DNA of 64,000 bases from Rhodococcus jostii RHA1 (lineage in GTDB: Bacteria; Actinomycetota; Actinomycetes; Mycobacteriales; Mycobacteriaceae): positions 496,001 to 560,000 of the forward strand of contig NC_008268.1 in the NCBI RefSeq assembly GCF_000014565.1, given 5' to 3'. The stretch's first letter is position 1; every line of letters starts with the position of its first letter. A program made the position numbers and the translations under genes. This document shows, one piece after another, positions 19,235 through 29,076 of the stretch. The notes below the pieces were generated by a model, which ran no database searches, had not been told where the DNA came from, and worked only from the letters and a program-made list of their open reading frames with translations.

Positions 19235-20197
19235 ATGAAGGCGATCATCCACACTCGGTTCGGCGGTCCCGAAGTACTCGAACTCGCGCAAGTCCCGAAG
19301 CCGACACCCAAGGACGGCGAAGTCCTGGTGAAAGTCCACGCGACAACGGTGACAACAGCCGAATGCAAGATGCGCCGCGGCGAGCCTTTGTGGGGCCGGT
19401 TGATCCTCGGCCTGCGAAGGCCACGGAGGAAACTGCGGACCCTGGGCCTGGAACTTGCCGGAGAGATCGAGGCCGTCGGCAAGGACGTCCGCCGGTTCCG
19501 GCCGGGCGATCAGGTATTCGGGTTCACCGGTTTCGACATCGGCGCCTACGCCGAGTACAAGTGCCTACCGGAAACCGCCTCGCTCGCACTCAAGCCGGTC
19601 AACAAGACCTACGAGGAGGCCGTCGCCGCCGTCGACGGTGCCACAACCGCACTGTTCTTCCTTCGGGACAAGGCGAAGGTGCGAACCGGACAGAAGGTCC
19701 TCGTCAACGGCGCCTCCGGCAGCGTCGGCACCTACGCGGTGCAACTCGCCAAGTCGTTCGGCGCGGAGGTCACCGGAGTGTGCGGTCCGCACAACACGGA
19801 GTTGGTGAAATCCCTGGGCGCCGACAACGTCATCGACTACACCACCGAGGATTTCGCCGACGACACCGAGGCATACGACGTCGTCTTCGACGCCGTCGGC
19901 AGGAACTCGTTCGCTCGGTGCAAGGGCTCGCTCACCGAGCACGGGTGCTACGTTCCCACATCCGGGCTGAACAACAACCTGCTGCAACTCTGGACGTCGA
20001 TCCGAGGCGGAAGGAAAGTCGTCACCGGTATGTCCGTCCGCAAGAACGACGCATTGGCGTACATCAAGCAGCTCCTCGAAGCGGACACGTTGCGGATCGT
20101 CATCGACCGCAGCTATCCCCTGGAACGCATCGTCGAGGCGCATCGGTATGTCGACACCGGACACAAGAGTGGCAACGTCGTCATAACCGTGGCCTAG
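19235..20197 (+). CDS. Zinc-independent NADPH:quinone oxidoreductase-like MDR protein
   Basis: 320 aa medium-chain reductase. It has the N-terminal GroES-like domain and the Rossmann motif NGASGSVGTYAVQLAK near residue 160. The structural-zinc cysteine cluster is absent, so it belongs to the quinone oxidoreductase branch. CGAGGAGG precedes the ATG. It is divergent from the NRPS with a shared promoter region of about 250 bp. The physiological acceptor is unknown. Confidence 0.88.
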   Translation: MKAIIHTRFGGPEVLELAQVPKPTPKDGEVLVKVHATTVTTAECKMRRGEPLWGRLILGLRRPRRKLRTLGLELAGEIEAVGKDVRRFRPGDQVFGFTGFDIGAYAEYKCLPETASLALKPVNKTYEEAVAAVDGATTALFFLRDKAKVRTGQKVLVNGASGSVGTYAVQLAKSFGAEVTGVCGPHNTELVKSLGADNVIDYTTEDFADDTEAYDVVFDAVGRNSFARCKGSLTEHGCYVPTSGLNNNLLQLWTSIRGGRKVVTGMSVRKNDALAYIKQLLEADTLRIVIDRSYPLERIVEAHRYVDTGHKSGNVVITVA

Positions 20198-20221
20198 ACG
20201 GGCCGGCACTCGGGTACGCAC

Positions 20222-20248
20222 GTTTACGAGATCGCGACCTGGGGGAAT
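20222..20248 (+). promoter_or_regulatory. Candidate SigB/SigF-like promoter of the ANTAR gene
   Basis: GTTT (20222-20225), 17 nt, then GGGAAT (20243-20248) resembles the GTTT/GGGTAT class used by stress sigma factors in actinobacteria. It lies about 25 nt before the ATG at 20273. An 8-bp inverted repeat (TACGAGAT 20225-20232, ATCTCGTA 20247-20254) overlaps it and could be an operator. Confidence 0.35.
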
Positions 20249-20272
20249 CTCGTAGACAAAGGACGGTGCCAG

Positions 20273-20647
20273 ATGTTGAAATCCGAGAACCCCAACCCCG
20301 CGCGGCCCACCCGAAGCTTCCTCGACCGGCGCCGCGGGCCCTCCGACCGTGAACTCTTGACCACCGCCAAGTCGGTGCTGATCACCAGCCGCGGCTACAG
20401 CGATGCGCAGGCGTTCGACGAACTGCTCGACGTGGCACGACGGCACCATCTCTCCGTGCAGGGCGCCGCTCGGTGCCTGATCGATCTCACCAGCAACACC
20501 CGGCACCTCACCAGTCGCCGTCCGGGCACGTTCCCCGAGTGGGAAGGACTCCGCGGACAACCTTCGCGGCACCACCGTCCTTCGCAACGCATGTCCAGCC
20601 TCCACGGGCGACACCATCCCCACCTTGCGACACAGATTCACCCGTGA
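20273..20647 (+). CDS. ANTAR-domain protein (putative RNA-binding antiterminator)
   Basis: 124 aa. The three-helix ANTAR domain lies at about residues 26-72 (LLTTAKSVLITSRGYSDAQA, then LDVARRHHLSVQGAARCLI). There is no GAF or receiver domain in front, so it is a bare ANTAR protein. The C-terminal third is His- and Arg-rich without pattern. ANTAR proteins bind paired RNA hairpins and allow read-through of terminators; targets here are unknown. The promoter-like GTTT-N17-GGGAAT suggests stress control. Confidence 0.8.
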   Translation: MLKSENPNPARPTRSFLDRRRGPSDRELLTTAKSVLITSRGYSDAQAFDELLDVARRHHLSVQGAARCLIDLTSNTRHLTSRRPGTFPEWEGLRGQPSRHHRPSQRMSSLHGRHHPHLATQIHP

Positions 20648-20734
20648 CCAGCGCGGCCCGTCGACTGTCGGCACGCCGGAGTCGCCGGCGGCGGCAGCGC
20701 ACCCGTATTCCTGCGGCAGATCGCCGCCTGGCCT

Positions 20735-21340
20735 CTAGGCCGGCCTGTGTGGGACGGCGACCGTTGATCCCACCCACCGTCGGAGATACGCACGCAGTTC
20801 GTCCTGGCTCCGCGGCGGGTTTCCGGGCGAGATGAAGAACGACTGCATCGTCCGCAGCTGATATTCGACGAGCTCACGCAGGGCGGCCTCGTCGTAGCCG
20901 TGCCGCTCCCAGTCGACGTCGAAGCGTCTGATCATCGTCATTCCGAAGGAGAGGGCTTCGTCGGACGTGATCCCCTCGGTGTGGGAATGAGAACCGGACA
21001 GCATGATGCCGAGCTGCGGAATACGGGGCGCTTCGTTGAGCGTGTAGATCACGGCTTCGACCACAGCGTCAGCGGGGTCGTCGATACCCACCAGGTGTTC
21101 TGTGAGGCGGTCGAGGAATCCGGCGACGGCGGCGATGGCCGCGGCTCGCAGGAGGGCGTCGGTGCTGGGAAAGTATCGGTACACCGTCTGACGGATGACG
21201 CCGAGGGATTCCGCAACGTCGGCGATGCTGATCGCCGTATCTTTCCGGCTGATGAGCTCGACTGCGGCGGTGACGATTCGCCGGGACGCTTCCTCGTCAC
21301 TTCCAGGTGGACTGCCACCCCACCCACGCCTGCCAGCCAC
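20735..21340 (-). CDS. TetR/AcrR family transcriptional regulator
   Basis: 201 aa. HTH at about residues 38-57 (SIADVAESLGVIRQTVYRYF), followed by a helical ligand domain. It is divergent from the metalloprotein/membrane protein pair at 21599-23709. The intergenic inverted repeat at 21500-21525 is a likely binding site, so repression of that pair is the simplest reading. Confidence 0.88.
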   Translation of the reverse strand: MAGRRGWGGSPPGSDEEASRRIVTAAVELISRKDTAISIADVAESLGVIRQTVYRYFPSTDALLRAAAIAAVAGFLDRLTEHLVGIDDPADAVVEAVIYTLNEAPRIPQLGIMLSGSHSHTEGITSDEALSFGMTMIRRFDVDWERHGYDEAALRELVEYQLRTMQSFFISPGNPPRSQDELRAYLRRWVGSTVAVPHRPA

Positions 21341-21499
21341 TTCTTTCCCTACCTCTCACAACGCGCCGTTGGGCCCGAACGTCGTGCAAGGGCTGTCGGC
21401 GCACCGCCCGACCCGGACTCAGAGGTTACCGCGAACGCCTACTCTCCGCCCCGAAGCCCTGCTTCGCTGACGCTCTCGAGGGATTCGCCGAAACGTAAT

Positions 21500-21525
21500 C
21501 ATACAATCCGACAGATGTGTGTATG
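21500..21525. promoter_or_regulatory. Candidate operator for the TetR gene and the 21599 operon
   Basis: CATACA (21500-21505) is inversely repeated as TGTATG (21520-21525) in an AT-richer stretch of the divergent promoter region. The assignment rests on symmetry and position only. Confidence 0.4.
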
Positions 21526-21598
21526 TTGTTAAACGATCGGGTCTCTACCTACCCAGAGGCTGCAGCCCACTCATGTCGCACGAGACGAGGTATCCCAC

Positions 21599-22549
21599 AT
21601 GACCGACCTGCACCCCAGAAAGATGGATTTCGCGTTCGACGAACAGGACGTCCCGTTCCTCTGGAACCCCGACAACCCGGCCTGGTCGAACATGTCGAAT
21701 GCGATCTCGTTCCTGGCCGTCGGCTTCGAGAAGATGATCGTCAAGGCGATCATGCAGGCAAAGCCACGGATGACCGACCCCGAGGTCGCAGAAGAGGCCA
21801 TGGCGTTCATGCGTCAGGAGGGTCACCACTCGACCGCGCATCGCCAACACGTCAAAGCCCTGATCAGGCGATACCCGGGGCTCCAGAACACCCTGGACGC
21901 GGTGATCGGCGAGTACGACCTCCTCACCGAGGCGACCTCCCTGAACTACCGACTCGCCTACACCGCGGATCTGGAGGCGACCTTCACGCCGGTGTTCAAG
22001 CTGATGCTCGACAACGACGCGACCCTGTTCCGACCGGGAGACGACCGGGTTGCGTCCCTGTTCATCTGGCATTTCGTCGAGGAGGTCGAACACCGGAGTT
22101 CCGCGATGATCATCTTCAATTCCCTTGTCGGGGAAGAGCTGTACCGGATGCGGATGGCGCCGTCGATCTTCGCACATGTGATGAAGGTGATGCGGATCGC
22201 CTGCGCCGGCTTCAATCAGCACGTGCTGCTCGAGGAGCGGAAGGTCGATTCGATGTCGATGTTCGCCACGCACCGCACGAAGCAGAAACTGCTCACGTCG
22301 TTCGCGCCCTACCTGAGCAAAGGCGTCATGCCGCGTGCGTTCGACGACCTGCCGCGCGGTGAACAGCTCACCGCGCTCGCCGGCATCGTCCGTAGTCAGA
22401 TGCCGAAGCACGACCCAACCCACGAAAAGCTGCCCACGCTCGCCGACGAGTGGTTCGCCCGATACGACGCAGGCTACGACTGCACCCGCTGGTACACCGC
22501 GGACTCGCGCGAACGACGGACCGAGCCCGTCCCGGCGGTGGTCAACTGA
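21599..22549 (+). CDS. PF10118-like predicted metal-dependent hydrolase (ferritin-like helical protein)
   Basis: 316 aa, mainly helical and soluble. Candidate metal ligands are spaced as in di-metal helical bundles: QEGHHSTAH near residue 65 and HFVEEVEHRS near 160, giving ExxH-type pairs. The pattern matches the family named predicted metal-dependent hydrolase, whose chemistry is not established as far as I know. The stop overlaps the next start as TGATG, so the product is made together with a polytopic membrane protein. The upstream TetR probably regulates both. Confidence 0.7.
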   Translation: MTDLHPRKMDFAFDEQDVPFLWNPDNPAWSNMSNAISFLAVGFEKMIVKAIMQAKPRMTDPEVAEEAMAFMRQEGHHSTAHRQHVKALIRRYPGLQNTLDAVIGEYDLLTEATSLNYRLAYTADLEATFTPVFKLMLDNDATLFRPGDDRVASLFIWHFVEEVEHRSSAMIIFNSLVGEELYRMRMAPSIFAHVMKVMRIACAGFNQHVLLEERKVDSMSMFATHRTKQKLLTSFAPYLSKGVMPRAFDDLPRGEQLTALAGIVRSQMPKHDPTHEKLPTLADEWFARYDAGYDCTRWYTADSRERRTEPVPAVVN

Positions 22550-23709
22550 TGGCCGACCTCTGCTCACTCACCTTCGACCAACTCTCGGCAGCGCTCGGCT
22601 TCTCGTGCGCCGAGGCCGGCGGACTCGTCGAGGTCCGTAGCCCGTCGGCGCTGGAGAACTGGACCCTGCCGGTTCTCGAGCTCACCATCGTGGTCGGGTC
22701 GGTGCTCGCGCTCGTATTCGCGATCCTGCGCTGGCGCCGCAACGGCGATCCGACCAACCTGGTGCTCTGGTTCGGCGCCACGGCGTATCTGTTCGTCATC
22801 GAGCCGCCGCTGTACTTTCCGGCGGCCTTCGGGATCGAAGAGCACGTGGACACGATGTTCGCGCACAACGTGTTCACCGTGGACTTCCTGTGGGGCCGAC
22901 TGCCGCTGTACATCATCGCGATCTATCCGCTGATGGCCACGCTTGCCTTCGAACTCGTCCGGATGCTCGGCGTCTTCCGGAAGTACGGCGTACTCGTCGG
23001 CGCGATCTGCGTGGGCTTCGTGCACCACGCGTTCTACGAGATCTTCGACCAGCTCGGACCACAGCTGAGGTGGTGGGAATGGTCGACCACCAACCCGGTC
23101 AACCAGCCCATGTTCGACTCGGTCCCACTGCCGAGCGTGGTGGTGTTCGCGGCCCTGTGGCCCATGTCGCTGGCCCTGTGCGTTCAGTTCTTTGTGGGCC
23201 GCCACGCCGACCGGGGCCGGGACTTCACCGGACTCGAACTGGTGTGGCGCACGATCGTGATCGGTCTCCTGGCATCCTTGGGCACGTTCATCCTCCCGAT
23301 CCCGGCGACGATCCTCGGAATGGAGAGCACCACGGTCCGGGGAATTCTGTATGCGGCCGAACTGATCGTCATCGTGCTCGTCGCGATCCCGATCCTGCTC
23401 CGGCAGTGGTCGCAGCTTCGACGGCGGACGTCGGACGTTCCTATCTACTCGAACGATTTCGTCCGTGTCTACAGCGTGGTGTATCTCGGCGTGATGGGCA
23501 TTCTGTGGGTGACCGCGTTGCCCAGCTACTTCGGCGCTGTCGACGGCGTCACGAGCAACGGCGATCCCATCGGAAATCTCTGGTACACCATCGCCTGCTT
23601 CGCGATTGCGATTCTGTGCGTCGCCGCCACCTTCACGGTGCCGCGGGGCCCCGCTGACGGACGCGGCCCGATCTCCGGTGAGGGTGCGGTGCCGAACGCG
23701 GTCCGATAG
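22549..23709 (+). CDS. Polytopic membrane protein of unknown function
   Basis: 386 aa with about eight hydrophobic segments (for example residues 41-60, 75-95, 120-145, 205-225, 240-260, 275-295, 315-335, 350-370). Charged and aromatic patches between them (HHAFYEIFDQLG near 165, WWEWSTTN near 180) suggest a functional intramembrane or interfacial site. I do not recognise the family. It starts inside the stop of the metalloprotein gene (TGATG), which implies joint action, for example on a lipid-soluble substrate (inference). Confidence 0.8.
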   Translation: MADLCSLTFDQLSAALGFSCAEAGGLVEVRSPSALENWTLPVLELTIVVGSVLALVFAILRWRRNGDPTNLVLWFGATAYLFVIEPPLYFPAAFGIEEHVDTMFAHNVFTVDFLWGRLPLYIIAIYPLMATLAFELVRMLGVFRKYGVLVGAICVGFVHHAFYEIFDQLGPQLRWWEWSTTNPVNQPMFDSVPLPSVVVFAALWPMSLALCVQFFVGRHADRGRDFTGLELVWRTIVIGLLASLGTFILPIPATILGMESTTVRGILYAAELIVIVLVAIPILLRQWSQLRRRTSDVPIYSNDFVRVYSVVYLGVMGILWVTALPSYFGAVDGVTSNGDPIGNLWYTIACFAIAILCVAATFTVPRGPADGRGPISGEGAVPNAVR

Positions 23710-23749
23710 GCGCGACGACGGGAGCGACTGATTGGCCAACGCGGCCCCA

Positions 23750-23784
23750 CCCGTGATCTGGCGGTGATGCGCGCAGATCACGGG
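23750..23784. terminator. Bidirectional terminator between membrane protein gene and catalase
   Basis: Perfect 11-bp inverted repeat: CCCGTGATCTG at 23750-23760 and CAGATCACGGG at 23774-23784, with a 13-nt loop. It lies between convergent genes. No U-run is present, as is common in high-GC actinobacteria. Confidence 0.65.
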
Positions 23785-23799
23785 CTGGGATGTCGTGAC

Positions 23800-25257
23800 C
23801 TACAAGGCGCCGAAAGCTTCACAGGCCTTTCGCACGCCTTCACCGTAGGCGGGGTCTGCTTGGGCACAGTTAACGATGTGGCGCTCGATGACGGCAGCCG
23901 ACGCTCCGGTGATGGCACGGGCGGTGTTCTCGAACAACAGAGTCTGCTGCTCGGCGCTCATGCTACGGAAGAGGTTGCCGGGCTGTTCGAAGTAGTTGTC
24001 GTCGTCTGCTCGGTAGTCGAACCGGTCGGCGACCACGCCGACTTCGAGCGGCGGTTCGGCGTAGCTGCGCTGGTCGGCGAATCGGCCGTGTGAGTTGGGT
24101 TCGATGCTCGGGACGCTGCCCTGGTTGCCGTCGACGCGCATGACGCCGTCGCGGTGGAAGGAATTGACATGAGTTGCGCCCCTGGGGCTGTTGACCGGGA
24201 TCTGGTGGTGGTTGACGCCGAGCCGGTAACGGGCGGCGTCGCCGTAGGAGAACAGCCGGCCTTGCAGCATGCGGTCCGGGGAGAAGCCGATACCGGGAAC
24301 GATGTTCGCCGGGGAGAACGCCGCCTGCTCGACGTCGGCGTGATAATTCTCCGGGTTCCGGTCGAGTTCGAGTTCCCCGACCTCGATGAGCGGGTAGTCC
24401 TTCTTCGACCACACCTTGGTGAGGTCGAACGGATGGTAGTGGTAGGTCTGGGCGTCGGCTTCCGGCATGATCTGCACGAAAAGTGTCCACTTCGGGTAGT
24501 TGCCCTCCTCGATTGCATTGAAGAGGTCGCGCTGCGCCGACTCGCGGTCGCCGGCGACGACGGCGGCGGCTTCTTCGTCGGTGAGGTTCTTGATGCCCTG
24601 CTGGGTGCGGAAGTGGAATTTCACCCAGGAGCGTTCCCCGGCGTCATTGACGAACGAGAAGGTGTGTGACCCGAATCCGTGCATATGCCGGTAGCCGTTT
24701 GGGATGCCGCGGTCGGACATCACGATGGTGATCTGGTGCAGCGCCTCCGGGAGATTGGTCCAGAAGTCCCAGTTGTTCTCCGCAGAGCGAAGGTTGGTCC
24801 TCGGATCACGCTTGACCGCATGGTTGAGGTCGGGGAACTTGAGGGGGTCACGGAAGAAGAAGACGGGGGTGTTGTTGCCGACGACATCCCAGTTGCCTTG
24901 CTCGGTGTAGAAGCGGACGGCAAATCCGCGGATGTCGCGTTCGGCGTCGGCGGCGCCGCGCTCACCGGCGACCGTGGAGAAACGCAGGAAGACCTCGGTC
25001 CGCTTACCGATCTCCGAGAATACGGCGGCGTTGGTGTGTGCGGTGATGTCGTGGGTGACGCGGAAGGTGCCGAACGCGGCCGAGCCTTTGGCGTGCATGC
25101 GGCGTTCGGGGATGACTTCGCGGTCGAAATGCGCGAGCTTCTCGAGAAGCCAGACATCTTGCAGGAGCATCGGACCGCGTGCGCCGGCGGTGAGGCTGTT
25201 CTGGTTGTCGGGTACCGGCGCACCGGCGACTGTGGTGAGTCCGTTCGGGTTGGTCAT
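23800..25257 (-). CDS. katA: Monofunctional heme catalase (small-subunit clade)
   Basis: Converts hydrogen peroxide to water and oxygen. It has 485 aa, typical for small-subunit catalases. Active-site His55 ([12 protein letters not shown]), distal Asn128 (VVGNNTP) and the proximal heme Tyr338 in [14 protein letters not shown] are all present. It lies downstream of, and in the same direction as, the AcoR-like regulator, with an 85-bp leader containing a TGTCTCA half-site. Protection from peroxide leaked by the monooxygenase next door is a reasonable inference. Confidence 0.95.
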   Translation of the reverse strand: MTNPNGLTTVAGAPVPDNQNSLTAGARGPMLLQDVWLLEKLAHFDREVIPERRMHAKGSAAFGTFRVTHDITAHTNAAVFSEIGKRTEVFLRFSTVAGERGAADAERDIRGFAVRFYTEQGNWDVVGNNTPVFFFRDPLKFPDLNHAVKRDPRTNLRSAENNWDFWTNLPEALHQITIVMSDRGIPNGYRHMHGFGSHTFSFVNDAGERSWVKFHFRTQQGIKNLTDEEAAAVVAGDRESAQRDLFNAIEEGNYPKWTLFVQIMPEADAQTYHYHPFDLTKVWSKKDYPLIEVGELELDRNPENYHADVEQAAFSPANIVPGIGFSPDRMLQGRLFSYGDAARYRLGVNHHQIPVNSPRGATHVNSFHRDGVMRVDGNQGSVPSIEPNSHGRFADQRSYAEPPLEVGVVADRFDYRADDDNYFEQPGNLFRSMSAEQQTLLFENTARAITGASAAVIERHIVNCAQADPAYGEGVRKACEAFGAL

Positions 25258-25338
25258 CGATTTCTCCTGTCTTACACCCGAGGCTGGGCGGGTGAATGTG
25301 GTTCGGCGAGAGCATCCCTCGAGGGAGAGCGAAGCGAT

Positions 25339-25353
25339 GTCTCAATCTGACAT
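25339..25353. promoter_or_regulatory. Degenerate copy of the prm-type operator before the catalase
   Basis: TGTCTCA-ATC-TGACA: the left half equals the prm operator half-site and the right half is incomplete. It lies about 85 bp before the catalase start. A functional role is uncertain. Confidence 0.3.
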
Positions 25354-25370
25354 TCCCGCGATACGGTCGG

Positions 25371-27155
25371 TCAGAGCACTATGCCGAATTCGCGGATCTT
25401 GCGGTAGATCGTCGCTCGGGACATGCCGATGGCGGTGGCGGCGGCCGTCTTGTCGCCGGCATGAAGCGCGAGCGCGTCCACGATCGCGTCCCGCTCGAGC
25501 GCCTGCATCCTGGTCAACGTTCGGCGTGTGGTGGAACGGCATGCGGGAGGCAGGGTATCGACTTCGACGACACCGGACCGTTGCCGGCGGTAGGTGTCCT
25601 CGAGAACCGTCTTCAGTTGGGTGACGTTTCCGCGCCACGCCAGACGGGCGAGCTGATTCGAGGCGGCCGGAGCCAGGGTGAGGCCGGTGGCCCCCAGGGT
25701 GTCGAGCAGGCTGCGCACGAGATCGGGAAGGTCGTCCAGGTGGTGCCGCAGGGGTGGCACCGTGACTGATTTGGGGAACATGCGCAGCAGTGGGGTGGTG
25801 TCGGTCGAGTCCTGGGGATACCGGGTGAGCACCACCCACGGTCTGCGAGGTGGCTCCTGCGCCTGGGGGCCCTGCAATAGGTCCGCGAGTGCGGTGAGAT
25901 GAGCGTCGTCCAGGGCGTGTGCGTGCAGTATTGCCAGGTCGGATCCGCTGTCGAGTTCGTCGGAGACCTCGGGGAGGAGGTCGTCGCCGAGTGCGGTGGC
26001 GTCGAGTACGGCGAGCCCGCGGTCCGGTACGAGTTGGTGTGCCGCTCGGATCAGGGCGGTCTTGCCGACGCCGGGTTCTCCGTCGAGGACGAGCCAGTCC
26101 TGTCGCCGGCAGGCGTCGACGACCGCCTGGACCGTGTGTCGCCAGAGCGGGCTGGCTCCGGCGATCGCGGGCGGGATGGGCGCGTACACCTTCGGAGTGG
26201 AAAGACGCAGGGAAGAAACCTGTTTCGTGATCCGGACGATTCCCCCGGCCAGCCGGCTGCCGGTGAATGTCGGCTCGTAACTCAGGCGTGCGATCGTTCC
26301 GCTGGGCAGGTCGGTGAGGATCGTGACCGGCGTCGTTTCGCCGCCGATGTCTCGGGTGCGTTCGAGAATCGCCATCTGGTCCGGTGAGTCGAATTGTTGC
26401 CGGGCCAGCGAGTTCATCATCACGACCTCGTCACCGACAGCGACGACGGGCCGGCTGGAGCGCCGGCATGCGGATCGGTACGCACTGAAGATCGCCCGGT
26501 CCAGTTCGGTTGCGTCGTCGAGCATGCGCTCGCGAAGGCGGGCTGCGGCGAGTGTGGCGAAGGACAGCAGCAGGGTGTTGGAATTCTGCGCGGCGGTGGT
26601 CAGGTCCACGACACCGAGGATCGCCCCGGTGACGGGGTGTGTCACCGGCGCTCCCGCGCAGGAGAAGGACCGCAGCGGACCACTGAAGTGTTGGTCTCCG
26701 TCCACGAGGAGTGGCCGGCCGACCTCGAGCGAGGTGCCGATTCCATTGGTGCCGACCTGGGTTTCCGCGTAGCGAAAGCCCGGGGCGAGGTCGACTCGGT
26801 CCAGTGCGGCGAACAAGTCGCTGTCACCACCGGTGCGGGAGAGCACGATGCCGTTCGCATCGGTGAGAATCAATGCCACCGGCTCGTTTTCGATGTAGGC
26901 GGTCACGTCGGGCAGTACGGATCGGGCGGCGCGCTCGAGCACCGTGTCGGTGGCCACGCGCTCGACGTACGCGGCGGCGGGCCGGTCGTCGTCACCCAAC
27001 GCCTGCCGAGATCGCGACCAGGACACCCGGAGCCAAGTGCTCAGACGAAGGTAGTCCGATCCCGCAGGCGAACTCGAGGGCGGAGCCAATTCGGAGTCCG
27101 ACTTCGAATCCCGCGTCGTGCGGTGGTGTGACGTGCTGATGGGCTGTGGGGTCAC
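25371..27155 (-). CDS. AcoR/MimR-type transcriptional activator (GAF, AAA-like, Fis-type HTH)
   Basis: 594 aa. An N-terminal GAF-type sensor (residues about 60-250, with TQVGTNGIGTSLE and CAGAPVTHPVTGAILGVVDLT) is followed by a reduced AAA-like domain with a Walker A (GEPGVGKT near 365) and a C-terminal Fis-type HTH (KTAAATAIGMSRATIYRKIREFGI). The sigma54-contacting GAFTGA loop is absent, as in other actinobacterial members. The GTG at 27155 follows AGGAG. It is divergent from prmA with the operator at 27252-27268 between them. In Mycobacterium the homologous mimR activates mimABCD, so this is the likely prm activator. Confidence 0.88.
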   Translation of the reverse strand: MTPQPISTSHHRTTRDSKSDSELAPPSSSPAGSDYLRLSTWLRVSWSRSRQALGDDDRPAAAYVERVATDTVLERAARSVLPDVTAYIENEPVALILTDANGIVLSRTGGDSDLFAALDRVDLAPGFRYAETQVGTNGIGTSLEVGRPLLVDGDQHFSGPLRSFSCAGAPVTHPVTGAILGVVDLTTAAQNSNTLLLSFATLAAARLRERMLDDATELDRAIFSAYRSACRRSSRPVVAVGDEVVMMNSLARQQFDSPDQMAILERTRDIGGETTPVTILTDLPSGTIARLSYEPTFTGSRLAGGIVRITKQVSSLRLSTPKVYAPIPPAIAGASPLWRHTVQAVVDACRRQDWLVLDGEPGVGKTALIRAAHQLVPDRGLAVLDATALGDDLLPEVSDELDSGSDLAILHAHALDDAHLTALADLLQGPQAQEPPRRPWVVLTRYPQDSTDTTPLLRMFPKSVTVPPLRHHLDDLPDLVRSLLDTLGATGLTLAPAASNQLARLAWRGNVTQLKTVLEDTYRRQRSGVVEVDTLPPACRSTTRRTLTRMQALERDAIVDALALHAGDKTAAATAIGMSRATIYRKIREFGIVL

Positions 27156-27251
27156 TCGCTCTGGTCTCCTGTGTCGGCTGATCGAGGGCGTGATGGTCTG
27201 CCGCGGCGCGGGGCAAGTGTAGGCAGCCACCGCCCACTCGGAAGTGACCTG

Positions 27252-27268
27252 CGTCTCACACTGAGACG
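27252..27268. promoter_or_regulatory. Operator: perfect CGTCTCA-CAC-TGAGACG palindrome in the prm promoter region
   Basis: A 7-3-7 perfect palindrome about 90 bp upstream of prmA and about 100 bp upstream of the divergent regulator. Two more copies lie at 38382-38415 before the second regulator. Binding by the AcoR/MimR-type activators is inferred. Confidence 0.7.
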
Positions 27269-27357
27269 AATGAGAGCTGGCTCACGGGGTTCAATCAATT
27301 TCCACAACGTCCCCCCACAGCCGGCACCCGGCCGGCTCACGATCCAGGAGGCGCACA

Positions 27358-28992
27358 TTGAGTAGGCAAAGCCTGACAAAGGCCCACGCGAAGATCACCG
27401 AACTGTCATGGGATCCGACATTCGCAACCCCGGCCACCCGGTTCGGCACCGACTACACCTTCGAGAAGGCTCCGAAGAAGGATCCTCTCAAGCAAATCAT
27501 GCGGTCCTACTTCCCGATGGAGGAAGAGAAGGACAACCGCGTGTACGGCGCCATGGACGGTGCCATCCGCGGCAACATGTTCCGCCAGGTGCAGCAGCGG
27601 TGGCTCGAATGGCAGAAGCTGTTCCTGTCGATCATTCCGTTCCCGGAGATCTCGGCCGCCCGAGCGATGCCCATGGCCATCGACGCCGTCCCCAACCCGG
27701 AGATCCACAACGGGCTGGCGGTGCAGATGATCGACGAGGTTCGTCACTCGACGATCCAGATGAACCTCAAGAAGCTGTACATGAACAACTACATCGATCC
27801 CGCCGGTTTCGACATGACCGAGAAGGCGTTCGCGAACAACTACGCGGGCACCATCGGCAGGCAGTTCGGTGAAGGCTTCATCACCGGCGACGCGATCACC
27901 GCGGCGAACATCTACCTGACCGTGGTCGCCGAGACAGCGTTCACCAACACCCTGTTCGTAGCCATGCCCGACGAGGCGGCCGCCAACGGTGACTACCTGT
28001 TGCCGACGGTCTTCCACTCGGTGCAGTCGGACGAGTCGCGGCACATCTCCAACGGCTACTCGATCCTGCTGATGGCACTCGCCGACGAGCGCAACCGTCC
28101 ACTGCTCGAACGTGACCTGCGGTACGCGTGGTGGAACAACCACTGCGTCGTCGACGCCGCGATCGGCACCTTCATCGAGTACGGCACGAAGGACCGCCGC
28201 AAGGACCGGGAAAGCTACGCCGAGATGTGGCGGCGGTGGATCTACGACGACTACTACCGCAGCTACCTCATCCCGCTCGAGAAGTACGGCCTGACGATCC
28301 CGCACGACCTGGTCGAGGAGGCGTGGAAGCGGATCACCGACAAGGGCTACGTCCACGAGGTGGCCCGGTTCTTCGCCACCGGATGGCCGGTGAACTACTG
28401 GCGAATCGACGCGATGACCGACAAGGACTTCGAGTGGTTCGAGCACAAGTACCCGGGCTGGTACTCGAAGTACGGCAAGTGGTGGGAGGAGTACAACCGG
28501 CTCGCCTACCCCGGCCGCAACAAGCCGATCGCGTTCGAGGAGGTCGGATACCAGTACCCGCACCGCTGCTGGACCTGCATGGTTCCCGCCCTCATCCGTG
28601 AGGACATGGTCGTGGAGAAGGTCGACGACCAGTGGCGGACCTACTGCTCGGAAACCTGCTACTGGACCGACGCCGTCGCATTCCGCAGCGAGTACCAGGG
28701 CCGCCCGACCCCGAACATGGGCCGGCTCACCGGATTCCGGGAGTGGGAAACCCTGCATCACGGCAAGGACCTCGCCGACATCGTCTCCGATCTCGGCTAT
28801 GTTCGCGACGACGGCAAGACCCTGGTCGGCCAACCGCACCTCGATCTCGACGATCCGAAGAAGATGTGGACTCTCGACGACGTGCGGGGCAACACCTTCC
28901 AGAGCCCGAACGTGCTCCTGAACGAGATGTCCGACGCCGAACGCAACGCGCACATCGCCGCGTACCGCGCCGGCGGCGCAGTTCCGGCCTGA
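27358..28992 (+). CDS. prmA: Propane monooxygenase hydroxylase, large (alpha) subunit
   Basis: Soluble diiron monooxygenase alpha subunit that inserts oxygen into propane, mainly at C2, and in related systems into acetone and phenol. 544 aa. Diiron ligands are E97, E127, H130, E192, E226 and H229; the spacings (30, 3, 65, 34, 3) equal those of methane monooxygenase MmoX, and T196 matches its active-site Thr. A C-terminal CxxC...CxxxC group (C404, C407, C430, C434) looks like a YHS-type metal site. The start is a TTG at 27358 behind a strong AGGAGG. It is first in the operon and is followed by a 14-bp-stem hairpin. Confidence 0.96.
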   Translation: MSRQSLTKAHAKITELSWDPTFATPATRFGTDYTFEKAPKKDPLKQIMRSYFPMEEEKDNRVYGAMDGAIRGNMFRQVQQRWLEWQKLFLSIIPFPEISAARAMPMAIDAVPNPEIHNGLAVQMIDEVRHSTIQMNLKKLYMNNYIDPAGFDMTEKAFANNYAGTIGRQFGEGFITGDAITAANIYLTVVAETAFTNTLFVAMPDEAAANGDYLLPTVFHSVQSDESRHISNGYSILLMALADERNRPLLERDLRYAWWNNHCVVDAAIGTFIEYGTKDRRKDRESYAEMWRRWIYDDYYRSYLIPLEKYGLTIPHDLVEEAWKRITDKGYVHEVARFFATGWPVNYWRIDAMTDKDFEWFEHKYPGWYSKYGKWWEEYNRLAYPGRNKPIAFEEVGYQYPHRCWTCMVPALIREDMVVEKVDDQWRTYCSETCYWTDAVAFRSEYQGRPTPNMGRLTGFREWETLHHGKDLADIVSDLGYVRDDGKTLVGQPHLDLDDPKKMWTLDDVRGNTFQSPNVLLNEMSDAERNAHIAAYRAGGAVPA

Positions 28993-29001
28993 TCTCAGGC
29001 T

Positions 29002-29040
29002 CGGTGGGTGGCGCCGCGGCCACTCCGGCGCCACCCACCG
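29002..29040 (+). terminator. Strong intercistronic hairpin after prmA
   Basis: Perfect 14-bp GC-rich stem (29002-29015 with 29027-29040, 11-nt loop) between prmA and prmB, without a U-run. It may be a partial terminator or an RNA end protector that raises the amount of prmA message relative to the rest. Confidence 0.6.
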
Positions 29041-29076
29041 CTTCACCATTCATTTCACGAGTCCAGGAGAGACCCC

